A DNA stretch of 64,000 bases, taken from positions 1 to 64,000 of the forward strand of contig CAIXTV010000124.1 in assembly GCA_903922465.1 (NCBI GenBank), in the 5' to 3' direction. Source of the stretch: an uncultured bacterium (GTDB lineage Bacteria; Bacteroidota; Bacteroidia; Bacteroidales; CAIXTV01). A program made the translations under genes and the position numbers. Below the pieces are notes generated by a model. The model was not told the DNA's origin, ran no database searches, and saw nothing but the letters and a program-made list of their open reading frames with translations. Of this stretch, positions 53,720-63,768 are shown piece after piece. Each line of letters opens with the position of its first letter. Positions within the stretch are counted from its first letter, which is position 1.

Positions 53720-54355
53720 ATGAGTGGATGTAATTCCATATTAAAGAAATTGCCCTCTAGAATTGGCTGTTTTGATGATGATAGCCTGAAAATCTCAAGA
53801 GGTGAACCTGAAAATATTCGGGAAGGGGAATCAATTATCCATTCTTATCTTCCATCTTCTTTTAAAAAATCATTTCAGAAATCAACACAAATTGTATCTC
53901 GTCATGGAGAGACCATTTTCATTACATATTGCCCCTTTGTTTTAAAACATAAGTCCAATGCAGAACTGCGGCACTTCACCGAAGGACTGCGGTGCCTTAA
54001 TGTAGGACTGCGGTGCCTTAATGCAGAACTGCGGCGCTTCACCGAAAGACTGCGGCGCTTCACCGAAGGACTGCGGCAATTCACCGAAGGACTGCGGCAA
54101 TTCACCGAAAGACTGCGGCAATTCACCGAAGGACTGCGGCAATTCACCGAAAGACTGCGGCGCCTTAATGCAGCCACACTATTTTTGAATTCTTTCTTGA
54201 TGAGTAACAATAACACAGCATCAAAGAATAATACATTTTATAATAGCCATAATTACTATCCATACAATTCCTATCAGAGCGATCCAAAAACCAAACCACT
54301 GTTTTTGAGGAATAATGCTGAGAATAATTATTGCAATTCATTGCTTATAGATTAA
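53720..54355 (+). CDS. Heptapeptide-repeat ORF, module 2
   Basis: 211 codons: about 80 residues of unique sequence (MSGCNSILKKLPSRIGCFDD onward), nine to ten heptads of the type LRQFTEG/LRQFTER, then an Asn/Tyr-rich tail of about 60 residues (NNNTASKNNTFYNSHNYYPY). It is preceded by a well-formed promoter and followed after 69 bp by the gene at 54425, with no other promoter visible between. The heptad core R-F-T-E-G parallels R-F-E-A-G in module 1. Minus-strand frames across the array (heptads PQSFGEL) are also open but have no promoter and stop near the array ends. Translation is plausible but unproven; a structured RNA leader is the alternative. Confidence 0.5.
   Translation: MSGCNSILKKLPSRIGCFDDDSLKISRGEPENIREGESIIHSYLPSSFKKSFQKSTQIVSRHGETIFITYCPFVLKHKSNAELRHFTEGLRCLNVGLRCLNAELRRFTERLRRFTEGLRQFTEGLRQFTERLRQFTEGLRQFTERLRRLNAATLFLNSFLMSNNNTASKNNTFYNSHNYYPYNSYQSDPKTKPLFLRNNAENNYCNSLLID
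53966..54175. repeat. 21-bp tandem repeat, locus 6
   Basis: CTGCGG (first G sometimes shifted by flanking variation) recurs at 53966, 53987, 54008, 54029, 54050, 54071, 54092, 54113, 54134 and 54155: ten units at exactly 21 bp. Two body types are mixed: CGCTTCACCGAAG/CAATTCACCGAAR and TGCCTTAATGCAG. The latter occurs at the left and again at the right end, so units have been shuffled or copied within the array. By count the common unit is 12/21 G+C, well above the surrounding sequence. Confidence 0.96.
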
Positions 54356-54424
54356 GCCTGTTGTTTGTAAAAATGAATTAAAACCCGAGTGAACAGATAA
54401 TAATTAACCAAAACCTTTAATATT

Positions 54425-55087
54425 ATGGCACAACATAAAGAACCACATATTAAAAAAGCAAGCACAAGGAGCAAAGTTTCAGATAATGAAGCTATGTTAT
54501 TATCAGCAGGGGGCAAACTTGCTGATGATACGAATCCTTCTATTGTAGCCCTGTCAGCAGGCTTAATAGCCGCCGGTGAAGCGATAGGCACATCCATAGT
54601 GAATCAGAAAACTAAACACGATGAAGCCTTAGTCTCTACCGACCAAGTTAAACAGGACAACAAGGATGGATGCGATGCTTATAATGCTGCGGCTAAAAAG
54701 GTAGAAGAGGTCTATCCTGGAAACACTTCCAAGTGGGCAGATTTAGGCTTCTCTTCAACTCTAGCCGTAGTCCCCGATCAGACGCCTCCTGACAAAGTGG
54801 AGAATTGCAAAATGTTTCAAAGTGAATACGCAAAACAATGCGAAGTTCGCTATGATCCTACTGCTAGGGCTTTAAGCTACATAATTAAGATTACTAAAGA
54901 TGCTCCTTTGGATGCTTCGAAGTATATTATAATAGAAGAACCAACAACTTCTTTTACATCTGCTTCAGTAAGAATTGTTATTCCTGATGCCTATCTAAAT
55001 GTTCCCATTTGGATAAAAGTTACCGCGAGTAACGGTGCAGGTAAAGGGCCGTCATCTGAACCATTCGGCGGAAGAATCATACAGTAG
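54425..55087 (+). CDS. Hypothetical soluble protein with fibronectin-III-like C-terminus (module 2)
   Basis: 220 residues, no signal peptide. Residues 1-100 are polar and mostly helical (NEAMLLSAGGKLADDTNPS, IAAGEAIGTSIVNQKTKHDE), with an AGEAIG-containing stretch that is only mildly hydrophobic. From about 115 a Pro-containing linker (VVPDQTPPDK) leads to a beta-rich part: KQCEVRYDPTARALSYIIKI, then VPIWIKVTASNGAGKGPSSEPFGGRII in two strands, matching the end of a fibronectin-III-like fold. The gene follows the repeat ORF by 69 bp and is followed by an intrinsic terminator. It shares length class, cytosolic character and C-terminal layout with the protein at 39066, although the N-terminal halves are not obviously similar. 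Confidence 0.75.
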   Translation: MAQHKEPHIKKASTRSKVSDNEAMLLSAGGKLADDTNPSIVALSAGLIAAGEAIGTSIVNQKTKHDEALVSTDQVKQDNKDGCDAYNAAAKKVEEVYPGNTSKWADLGFSSTLAVVPDQTPPDKVENCKMFQSEYAKQCEVRYDPTARALSYIIKITKDAPLDASKYIIIEEPTTSFTSASVRIVIPDAYLNVPIWIKVTASNGAGKGPSSEPFGGRIIQ

Positions 55088-55136
55088 GGCTCGATTCTTT
55101 TGCTTTATTTCGACGTTTTTCTGCTGAATAATTTTT

Positions 55137-55175
55137 GAAAGTGCAACGTTTGCCCGGTTGCACTTTCTGTTTTAT
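55137..55175 (+). terminator. Intrinsic terminator ending repeat-ORF module 2
   Basis: GAAAGTGCAA (55137-55146) and TTGCACTTTC (55158-55167) form a perfect 10-bp stem with an 11-nt loop, followed by TGTTTTAT. It starts 50 bp after the stop codon at 55087. Confidence 0.88.
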
Positions 55176-55417
55176 ATGACATTGGCATTCGAATCTATTT
55201 CAAAGCACTTTATGGGTTAAATTAGCTAGAAGAAAAGCATGAGAGAGAAAGGACTAGATATCATGTTTGGCGTTTTGGCGATTTGGCAATTTAGTGATTT
55301 TGGCTATTAGAAAGGGAAAGACTCAAGACCCAAGGGGGAAAATAGCATAATGTAAACAATATTTAGCTATTCAGTTTTTATTATATTTGCCGAAAAATTA
55401 TCCTTAATTGCAAGCAC
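55176..55417. other. Spacer before the cupin gene, with a short-period repeat
   Basis: Around 55265-55305 the motif TTTGGCG/TTTGGCA recurs every 9-11 bp (GTTTGGCGTTTTGGCGATTT and following), a short degenerate repeat. A TATATTTG box near 55387 is a likely -7 element for the downstream gene, followed by CCG; no clear -33 element is present. Confidence 0.5.
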
Positions 55418-55957
55418 ATGACCTTAGACCAAAAACTAGAAAGCATCGACAGTCTCTTCACTATGAACAAGCACAACATAAACGGACCTGCTGATTTCAA
55501 AGCCCTTATTGAACAATTCAACTTCGACATAAACGATGTGGAAAGCCATCTCCTCTACCCTAGCGACCTGCCTTACGGACGCAAATGTGCCTTCCGCTCC
55601 GATAATTTTGAAGTGATAGTGATGAATTGGAAACCCGAACAATCAAGCAATATACACAATCATGGCGCTTCGTTCGGATGCGTTTATTCGGTATCGGGCA
55701 AAGCCAACAATGTGTTGTATAACGACAATCTTGAACAAATTGACAGCATCGAACTTATTAATAACACCATTGCCGAAGTTCCAAAAGGCATTTTTCATGT
55801 TATAGAAAACCCTCATGACGATTATGCCGTTTCGGTGCATTTCTACTCCCCACCCATGTGTGGCATGAAGGTGATAGATGCTAACGACAAAACCAAAAGC
55901 TATTACGTGAAAAACGAGTGCGGTGCTTGGGACCCTCAGCTAGAAGAAATGATGTAG
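55418..55957 (+). CDS. Cysteine dioxygenase family cupin
   Basis: 179 residues, matching the type I cysteine dioxygenase family, which oxidises cysteine to cysteine sulfinate with O2 and Fe(II). The metal ligands are visible: two His in NIHNHGASFGCVYSVSG (the HxH-type pair) and a third His in PKGIFHVIEN. A late SVHFYSPPMCGMKVID segment is also typical. The N-terminal 45 residues are helical. Thiol specificity (cysteine, 3-mercaptopropionate or other) cannot be settled from sequence. It seems monocistronic and is convergent with wecB. Confidence 0.88.
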   Translation: MTLDQKLESIDSLFTMNKHNINGPADFKALIEQFNFDINDVESHLLYPSDLPYGRKCAFRSDNFEVIVMNWKPEQSSNIHNHGASFGCVYSVSGKANNVLYNDNLEQIDSIELINNTIAEVPKGIFHVIENPHDDYAVSVHFYSPPMCGMKVIDANDKTKSYYVKNECGAWDPQLEEMM

Positions 55958-56033
55958 TGTTTTTTAAAATTGAAAGGATGCGACAGAAATAATTCGTTCA
56001 GAATTAGGGTCTGCAAGTCTTAAATTGTGTTCT

Positions 56034-57128
56034 CTACAGAAACTTTTCCATTAAAATCGCACAAATTCGTTTTGCTGTCATACCATCCCACAATTCGGGG
56101 ATGCTGCCCGATTTTATTTTCCCACCGAAAACCTCCATCACGGCTGTTTTAACTTCTTGCATATTGGTGCCAATAAGCTGATTGGTCCCCAAAGTAACTG
56201 TCACGGGCCGCTCCGTATTGTTGCGAACCGTAATGCATTGCTTTTGCAAGAAAGTGGTTTCTTCCTGAATGCCGCCGCTATCGGTCACAACAAGTTCAGA
56301 GTTTTTTGCCAAACACATGAAGTCGGTATAACCCAAAGGATCGCAAACGATGATGTTGTTATGCAAACTTTCATCAAGATTAAAAGCCTTTAGGTGGTTG
56401 CGCGTTCGCGGATGTATGGGAAAAACTACCGTTCGCATCGCTGCAATATCGTTCAGGAAATCAACAATTTCGAGCAGCGATTCTTTATCATCAACATTGC
56501 TGGGCCTATGCATGGTCACCAGCACATATTTGTCGGCTGTTAACTTAAATTCATTTAGTATGTTTGATGCATTAATTTTTGGAAGGTAAGCCACCAAACT
56601 ATCTATCATAACATTGCCTACATATGATATTTTTGCATCAGAAACGCCTTCATGTTTGAGATTTAGCAATCCGGCAGGTTCGCTTACAAACAAGTGGTCG
56701 GCAAGAGCATCGGTGAGCAAACGGTTCACTTCTTCAGGCATTTCACGATCGAAACTTCTTAGTCCTGCTTCCACATGCACTATCTTAATGCCAAGCCTCG
56801 AAGCCACCAAGCCACAGGCAATAGTTGAATTGACATCGCCCACCACAATAATTAAATCGGGTTTTTCTTGTTTCAGAATATTCTCAAAAGCCAGCATGAT
56901 GTTGGCAATTTGCTCGATTTGCGAACCCGAACTTATGCCAAGATAAAATGCAGGTTGGGGCATTTCCAATTCATCGAAAAACACTTTCGACATTGCTTTA
57001 TCGTAATGCTGACCTGTGTGGCAAATTAAATGCTGCACCAAGTCGCTGTAAGCTGCAAAGGCTTTATGTATCGGAGCAACCTTCATGAAATTAGGACGAG
57101 CTCCTACAACTGAAATTACTTTTTTCAT
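56034..57128 (-). CDS. wecB: UDP-N-acetylglucosamine 2-epimerase (non-hydrolysing)
   Basis: Interconverts UDP-GlcNAc and UDP-ManNAc, supplying ManNAc-type sugars for surface glycans. 364 residues, the family's normal length. Signatures are SVVGARPNFMKVAPIHKA at the start, CHTGQHYDKAMSKVFFDEL, VVGDVNSTIACGLVASR, HVEAGLRSFDREMPEEVNR, and VTDSGGIQEETTFLQKQCITVR with the nucleotide contacts. It is the last gene of a five-gene minus-strand glycan cluster, 24 bp after the GT4 gene. A dehydrogenase to make ManNAcA (wecC) is not present in the window, so the final sugar is unknown. Confidence 0.95.
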   Translation of the reverse strand: MKKVISVVGARPNFMKVAPIHKAFAAYSDLVQHLICHTGQHYDKAMSKVFFDELEMPQPAFYLGISSGSQIEQIANIMLAFENILKQEKPDLIIVVGDVNSTIACGLVASRLGIKIVHVEAGLRSFDREMPEEVNRLLTDALADHLFVSEPAGLLNLKHEGVSDAKISYVGNVMIDSLVAYLPKINASNILNEFKLTADKYVLVTMHRPSNVDDKESLLEIVDFLNDIAAMRTVVFPIHPRTRNHLKAFNLDESLHNNIIVCDPLGYTDFMCLAKNSELVVTDSGGIQEETTFLQKQCITVRNNTERPVTVTLGTNQLIGTNMQEVKTAVMEVFGGKIKSGSIPELWDGMTAKRICAILMEKFL

Positions 57129-57152
57129 ATTCTTTTTTTATGCTAAATTATG

Positions 57153-58340
57153 TTAGATGCTATCGATGTAGTCGAGCAAACGATGGTTTGCAATGGCTTC
57201 CCAACTATAGATAGTCTTAATTTTTCCAATGCCAACTGCACCCATTTGTGCTCTGAGCGTTGCATCTTTCAGAAGAAGTATTTTATTTGCCAAATCGATA
57301 TGATTGTTTTCTTCATAAAGAAATCCATTGCCATCAATACGATCGGTCACTTTCACCTTGTTGCTTACAATGGTAGGCAATCCCGAAGCCATAGCATCCA
57401 GCTGACTTGTAGACTCCTGTTTGGGCCAAACACCAATGTCAGCCACTCTATAGAAAGGTGGCAGCTTGTCGACCTTCACAAAAGAGTGAATTTTGCATCC
57501 TTTCATGCTCGAAATGGCGGCTAAGTTTTCGTCGGTGCCACTCCCAACAAACAAAGCCTTAAATTTCGTCTCCCCTGAATTTTGCAAATGATCAACGGCT
57601 TGAGCCAGACAAAGAGGATTTTTATCTTCAGTAAACCTTCCGGTATACACACAAACAATATCATCCATTTCGAAACCAAGGGCTACTCTTAGTTGCCCCC
57701 TCTCTTCTTTCAGTGTTTCATTATATGGAAAAAACAAATCGGCATCAACTCCTAACGATTGCATTTTAATCTTTTGAATAGGAATCTTGAAATGATCCAT
57801 CGAAATATCCAAAACATCCTTAGCAATGGGATAATGTATTACGGTCATTTCATTAATTAACTTCAAATTACGATGAACACGATTAACGTATTCTTCAATC
57901 TTCACCGACCAATCATTGCTATTAAAAACAGATGCATGCACATGACTTTCGGTGAAAAAACTCACTCCATTTTCTTTGCAAAACTGAGCTGCGTTATAAG
58001 TATTCCTCGATGTCACTTCAAAAGTTTGAATGATGTCGGGCTTAAGTTTCATAAGATAATCGTAAAGCCCAGTAATGATGGGAGTATTCCCAATTAATGG
58101 TTTGCTAAACGGCAAACGGTGAAAAGTAAAACCATCAACCATTTTAACGCCTTCATCAAGAATGTTCTTCCCAATAAATGGTTCATAGGTTTTCTTATAG
58201 TCTTTCGAATTATAATACACCTGAGCAGTTGAAGTCACTAAATGCACTTCATGCCCCAATTTCGCAAAAGCCTTTGGTAGAAAGTTTTCGGCATAGCCCA
58301 TGTTCTCAGAAAACCATGAACTTATAAAGATTAATCTCAT
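57153..58340 (-). CDS. Family 4 glycosyltransferase
   Basis: 395 residues with the GT-B fold: N-terminal LIFISSWFSENMGYAENFLPKAF and KLGHEVHLVTS, then C-terminal VCVYTGRFTEDKNPLCLAQAV, and GVWPKQESTSQLDAMASGLPTIVS as the EX7E-like donor site (first Glu in PKQES). A retaining transfer from a nucleotide sugar to a growing glycan at the inner face of the membrane is expected; donor and acceptor are unknown. It lies 19 bp after the methyltransferase gene and 24 bp before wecB, so is part of one transcript. Confidence 0.92.
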   Translation of the reverse strand: MRLIFISSWFSENMGYAENFLPKAFAKLGHEVHLVTSTAQVYYNSKDYKKTYEPFIGKNILDEGVKMVDGFTFHRLPFSKPLIGNTPIITGLYDYLMKLKPDIIQTFEVTSRNTYNAAQFCKENGVSFFTESHVHASVFNSNDWSVKIEEYVNRVHRNLKLINEMTVIHYPIAKDVLDISMDHFKIPIQKIKMQSLGVDADLFFPYNETLKEERGQLRVALGFEMDDIVCVYTGRFTEDKNPLCLAQAVDHLQNSGETKFKALFVGSGTDENLAAISSMKGCKIHSFVKVDKLPPFYRVADIGVWPKQESTSQLDAMASGLPTIVSNKVKVTDRIDGNGFLYEENNHIDLANKILLLKDATLRAQMGAVGIGKIKTIYSWEAIANHRLLDYIDSI

Positions 58341-58359
58341 CTGCTTTTTGTTTTGATTA

Positions 58360-59037
58360 TTACAGCAATCGTATCAGTGCCAGATTGGTCATTCCTTTTT
58401 CGATGAGCAAAAATTCAGCATTCATTTGCTTGCAACTTTCCTCAACGAAAGCCTTCCAGCTTTCAGGGCTCCAGAAATTAATATGAATCTCAGAAGTATC
58501 GCGTCTTCCGTTAGGCACCGAAAGTATCAAACTTCCTTTCCCGCCTTTAAGCAAAGAAATAAGATTGCTTAATGCTTGCGCGGGATATAATAAATGCTCA
58601 AGCACTTCGGTGCAAATAACAACATCGAATTGATGTAAGAGATTTTCGGGAACATTATAAATGTCGCATGATAAAAAAGCAGCCTCAGGAATCGTTTTTC
58701 GGGCAACCACAAGCGCTTGTTCCGAAAAATCGGAACCTGTTATTTTTAATTTGGGATGATGTTTTTGAATTTCACTTAACAAATGCCCTGTTCCACAACC
58801 AATATCAATTACTGAATTTGCATTTTCAAGAATCGAACTTTGATTTATCTTCTCCACCATTTCAGCATAAAAAGCAATTCTGACAGGCTCGATGTAACTT
58901 TTCAGAAAGCGTTCGTTATTAAAAAGAGCGTTCCAACTATCAAGTGAGTTGGAAGCAAGGGGGTCGTCGGTAAACTCAGCAAGTCCAACCCAGCCCAATT
59001 TCTTTCTAATGTTGGTTTTAAATTCCTTAAATGTCAT
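58360..59037 (-). CDS. Class I SAM-dependent methyltransferase
   Basis: 225 residues. VIDIGCGTGHLLSEIQKHHP holds the SAM-binding motif I, ITGSDFSEQALVVARK motif II, and DVVICTEVLEHLLYPAQAL the post-motif typical of Methyltransf_11/12 enzymes. The C-terminus (SVPNGRRDTSEIHINFWSP) resembles methyltransferases of polysaccharide clusters. Its position between the FkbM and GT4 genes suggests O-methylation of a sugar, capping or decorating the polymer; the substrate is inferred only from context. The gap to the next gene is 19 bp. Confidence 0.9.
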   Translation of the reverse strand: MTFKEFKTNIRKKLGWVGLAEFTDDPLASNSLDSWNALFNNERFLKSYIEPVRIAFYAEMVEKINQSSILENANSVIDIGCGTGHLLSEIQKHHPKLKITGSDFSEQALVVARKTIPEAAFLSCDIYNVPENLLHQFDVVICTEVLEHLLYPAQALSNLISLLKGGKGSLILSVPNGRRDTSEIHINFWSPESWKAFVEESCKQMNAEFLLIEKGMTNLALIRLL

Positions 59038-59111
59038 AATAATACTAATAAGTTCAAACTTATATTAAGTCGCATTTCAAAAACAAGATCGATGTTATGT
59101 ATAGTTAAATA

Positions 59112-59993
59112 TTAAAATGAAGAGCCAAAAACATTAACTAAAGGAGCAGAGGAAATTCTTTCTCTAACAAAATCCAAATCTCTCAGATAAATGGTGTTAT
59201 CAGTTCCAATTCCTTTTATTTCAACTAATTTTCTATGAAAAGGATCGTAGCTATAAGAAGTAAAACCTTCTTCCAATATCCTTTCATGAATTTTGTGTTC
59301 GTCAAAACCAAAGTCATTAGAAAGCCCATTCAATTCAATGATAATTCCTTTGAGCGAAGGCTTTTTTAATGTATTAAAAGCACCTTTAATCACCATGGTT
59401 TCGTATCCCTCCACGTCTATTTTGATTAATGAGGGATTAATTCCTATTAATGTATTGTCTAAAGTATCCACCGGGACCTCAATACACGATTCTGAAGTTT
59501 CATTAGCAGACAACACATGATTCACAGCCCCAAGTTTGCTTGTAAACGAAAGAGAACCCACTGTATCTGCTATACCAATGTTCATCAAAGTTGCATTATG
59601 CTGTAAATTATTAATTTCGATGTTTTCCTTTAAATAATTGAAGGTAGAAGGAACAGGTTCGTAAGCAATTGTTTTAGCTCCGATGTGGCCCGAAGCCAAT
59701 AAACTGTAGACACCAACATTAGCCCCGACATCAACAAATACATCATCCTTACGAAGAAAATGAAGCAGAAAGCCCATTTCAACGAAATCGAACAAACCGG
59801 TGTAATATTGAAGCTCAGCAGAAGAAAAACCTTTCTTTATGATTAGTTTTGTGCTGCCAATATAATTATACTCTAAGTTTTTGGTTTCAAATTTATTAAT
59901 CAAACCCCATTTAAAAAACCGAAAAAGTGTTTTCAGCTTATGTTTTGATGAAAGCGGCCGTGATAAAATTGTTTGTATAGTGGAGAATTTCAT
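59112..59993 (-). CDS. FkbM family methyltransferase
   Basis: 293 residues. FVDVGANVGVYSLLASGHIG is SAM motif I of the FkbM type, IAYEPVPSTFNYLKENIEIN the next, and LIKIDVEGYETMVIKGA the family's hallmark third motif. FkbM enzymes O-methylate sugars or polyketides; here the cluster points to a surface sugar. The N-terminal 75 residues are basic and specific to this protein. A TAATTTTG box about 30 bp upstream on the minus strand is a possible internal -7 element. The gap to the flippase gene upstream is 83 bp. Confidence 0.92.
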   Translation of the reverse strand: MKFSTIQTILSRPLSSKHKLKTLFRFFKWGLINKFETKNLEYNYIGSTKLIIKKGFSSAELQYYTGLFDFVEMGFLLHFLRKDDVFVDVGANVGVYSLLASGHIGAKTIAYEPVPSTFNYLKENIEINNLQHNATLMNIGIADTVGSLSFTSKLGAVNHVLSANETSESCIEVPVDTLDNTLIGINPSLIKIDVEGYETMVIKGAFNTLKKPSLKGIIIELNGLSNDFGFDEHKIHERILEEGFTSYSYDPFHRKLVEIKGIGTDNTIYLRDLDFVRERISSAPLVNVFGSSF

Positions 59994-60076
59994 GAAAGGA
60001 TTTAATTATTGGGCAAAATTACAAATTTATTTCAGTTGAGGGTTGAATTATCAAGAGACTTCCTTATCAACTACTC

Positions 60077-61591
60077 TTATTTTCTTTTATTAAATATATT
60101 CAACTTTGCAAAAGCGCCTTTCTTAAGGGATGATTTAATTAAATCGTTCATTTCCGGAGAAACCTTAAAAATAAATATCGTGCCGCCGAACAATATTATT
60201 GAAACGCTTACCCTAACAATACCATCAAGAAAAGGATTATTTATATGAAAGAAAAAGTAATTAGCTGTTAAGGTAAGTAGAAATACAGCTACAATCTTCA
60301 GCATATTAAAAGAAAAGGGTTGCGATTTTAGTTTCCACCAAATAAAGAAAGTCAGGCAGGCATTATACATAAAAATCGAAATAGCTGTTGCAATGGCAGT
60401 CCCGTTTATGCCATACAGGGGAATGAGCCAAATATTCGTGGCAATAGTAAGCCCTGAAAGGAAAAAGATAAAGAAAAGCATATAATAATAATATCGCGAT
60501 AGCATTAAAATAGTAGCATTAAAACCGGTTGCAACATCAAATAGCTTGCTTATGCCGATAAATAGTATCACATATTTCCCCTGCGCATATATATCGCCAT
60601 TGGGAATAATCCGAAAAATATCATCCACTCCTACCCATAACACAATAAATATCAAACAACCTATAAGCAGCTGATTAAGACAAACCCTTTTATACATTCC
60701 ATTTATATTACCCCATTCATTTTTGTTCATTGCTTCCGAAACAATTGGATATGTGATAGCAAGAATTGAACGTGCGGGAATTTCAATAATATTAGCCATG
60801 AAATAAGCAACACTATACACAGCAGTAGCTTTTAGCCCTATGGATGCCGAAACCATAAAAGTGTCAATTTTAGCAACCACACTTGTCCCAATTGAAGCTA
60901 TTATAACAAAAAGTGAGTATTTAATCATCTGACGCTTCAACTCAGGGGTGATGAATTTGAAATCAGGCTTCAGAAAAACAGGACTAATCTTAAATATATA
61001 AATCACATTAAGCAATAAAGCGAAACCATAAATGGCAATGAAAAGTCCTACAAACAAATTCATACTTATGAATCCAAAATAAAACATCACAAACAAAACA
61101 ATGGTAAGTACCCTTACAATTACTTCTCTTATGATTTTAGGAACAACAATACGCAAAAGTATTGCAGCATAGTTCTCAAAAACAATCATGTAAACCATGA
61201 AAAAAGCAAAAGGGATGACCCAATAAAAGTAATCTACAAACTGCGGTGATTTCTCAGAGAAGTAATTGGAAAGCTGAGGCTGAAGCAAAATATATAACAA
61301 TCCAAAAACAATAAATCCAATTATTGGAATAATAATAAGATAAAAGAAAAACCCATGATTCCTTTGATCTTCTGTTTTAAATTGAGGGAAAAACTTTAAT
61401 GAAGAACTCGACAAGCCTAATTGTGCGAAAACAGCCACCAAACTAGCAGCTTCAAATAAGACGCGAGTAAGACCAAATTGCTCAGGAGTAAGAAAATAGG
61501 TTACAATAAATGCAGTAGTGAGAAAACCCAAAAAAGCTCCCACATAGGTGACTACCGATCCCTTAATACTCTGCCTGATAACAATACCCAT
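60077..61591 (-). CDS. Polysaccharide flippase (Wzx/MATE-like)
   Basis: 504 residues with about fourteen membrane helices. Starts MGIVIRQSIKGSVVTYVGAFLGFLTT, then FLTPEQFGLTRVLFEAASLVAV, the usual opening of polysaccharide biosynthesis exporters (polysacc_synt family). KIDTFMVSASIGLKATAVYSVAYFMANII is the conserved central pair of helices. It should flip an undecaprenyl-linked oligosaccharide to the periplasmic face. It begins the glycan cluster after ligA (71 bp), so a cluster promoter may lie in 61592-61662, though none matches the consensus well. Confidence 0.92.
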   Translation of the reverse strand: MGIVIRQSIKGSVVTYVGAFLGFLTTAFIVTYFLTPEQFGLTRVLFEAASLVAVFAQLGLSSSSLKFFPQFKTEDQRNHGFFFYLIIIPIIGFIVFGLLYILLQPQLSNYFSEKSPQFVDYFYWVIPFAFFMVYMIVFENYAAILLRIVVPKIIREVIVRVLTIVLFVMFYFGFISMNLFVGLFIAIYGFALLLNVIYIFKISPVFLKPDFKFITPELKRQMIKYSLFVIIASIGTSVVAKIDTFMVSASIGLKATAVYSVAYFMANIIEIPARSILAITYPIVSEAMNKNEWGNINGMYKRVCLNQLLIGCLIFIVLWVGVDDIFRIIPNGDIYAQGKYVILFIGISKLFDVATGFNATILMLSRYYYYMLFFIFFLSGLTIATNIWLIPLYGINGTAIATAISIFMYNACLTFFIWWKLKSQPFSFNMLKIVAVFLLTLTANYFFFHINNPFLDGIVRVSVSIILFGGTIFIFKVSPEMNDLIKSSLKKGAFAKLNIFNKRK

Positions 61592-61662
61592 AATTAATAC
61601 TAATAGCGAATGAAACTGAAAAAAATTATACTAATTCAAAACTTTAACCTCTAACTACATTA

Positions 61663-63702
<2,040 letters not shown>

Positions 63703-63768
63703 TTATATGAAAAATATCTTCAAAACTAACTAATAAAAACAAATATACAAGAGGATGCAAGAAAACTC

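Noticed and set aside
53902-54216. Minus-strand ORFs with PQSFGEL or SVNCRSP heptads over locus 6
   Set aside because: The promoter, the downstream gene and the terminator are all on the plus strand; the minus frames end close to the array limits.
56034-61591. Recently acquired island status for the polysaccharide cluster
   Set aside because: Such clusters are often transferred, but no integrase, tRNA, direct repeats or clear composition shift is visible here to support it.
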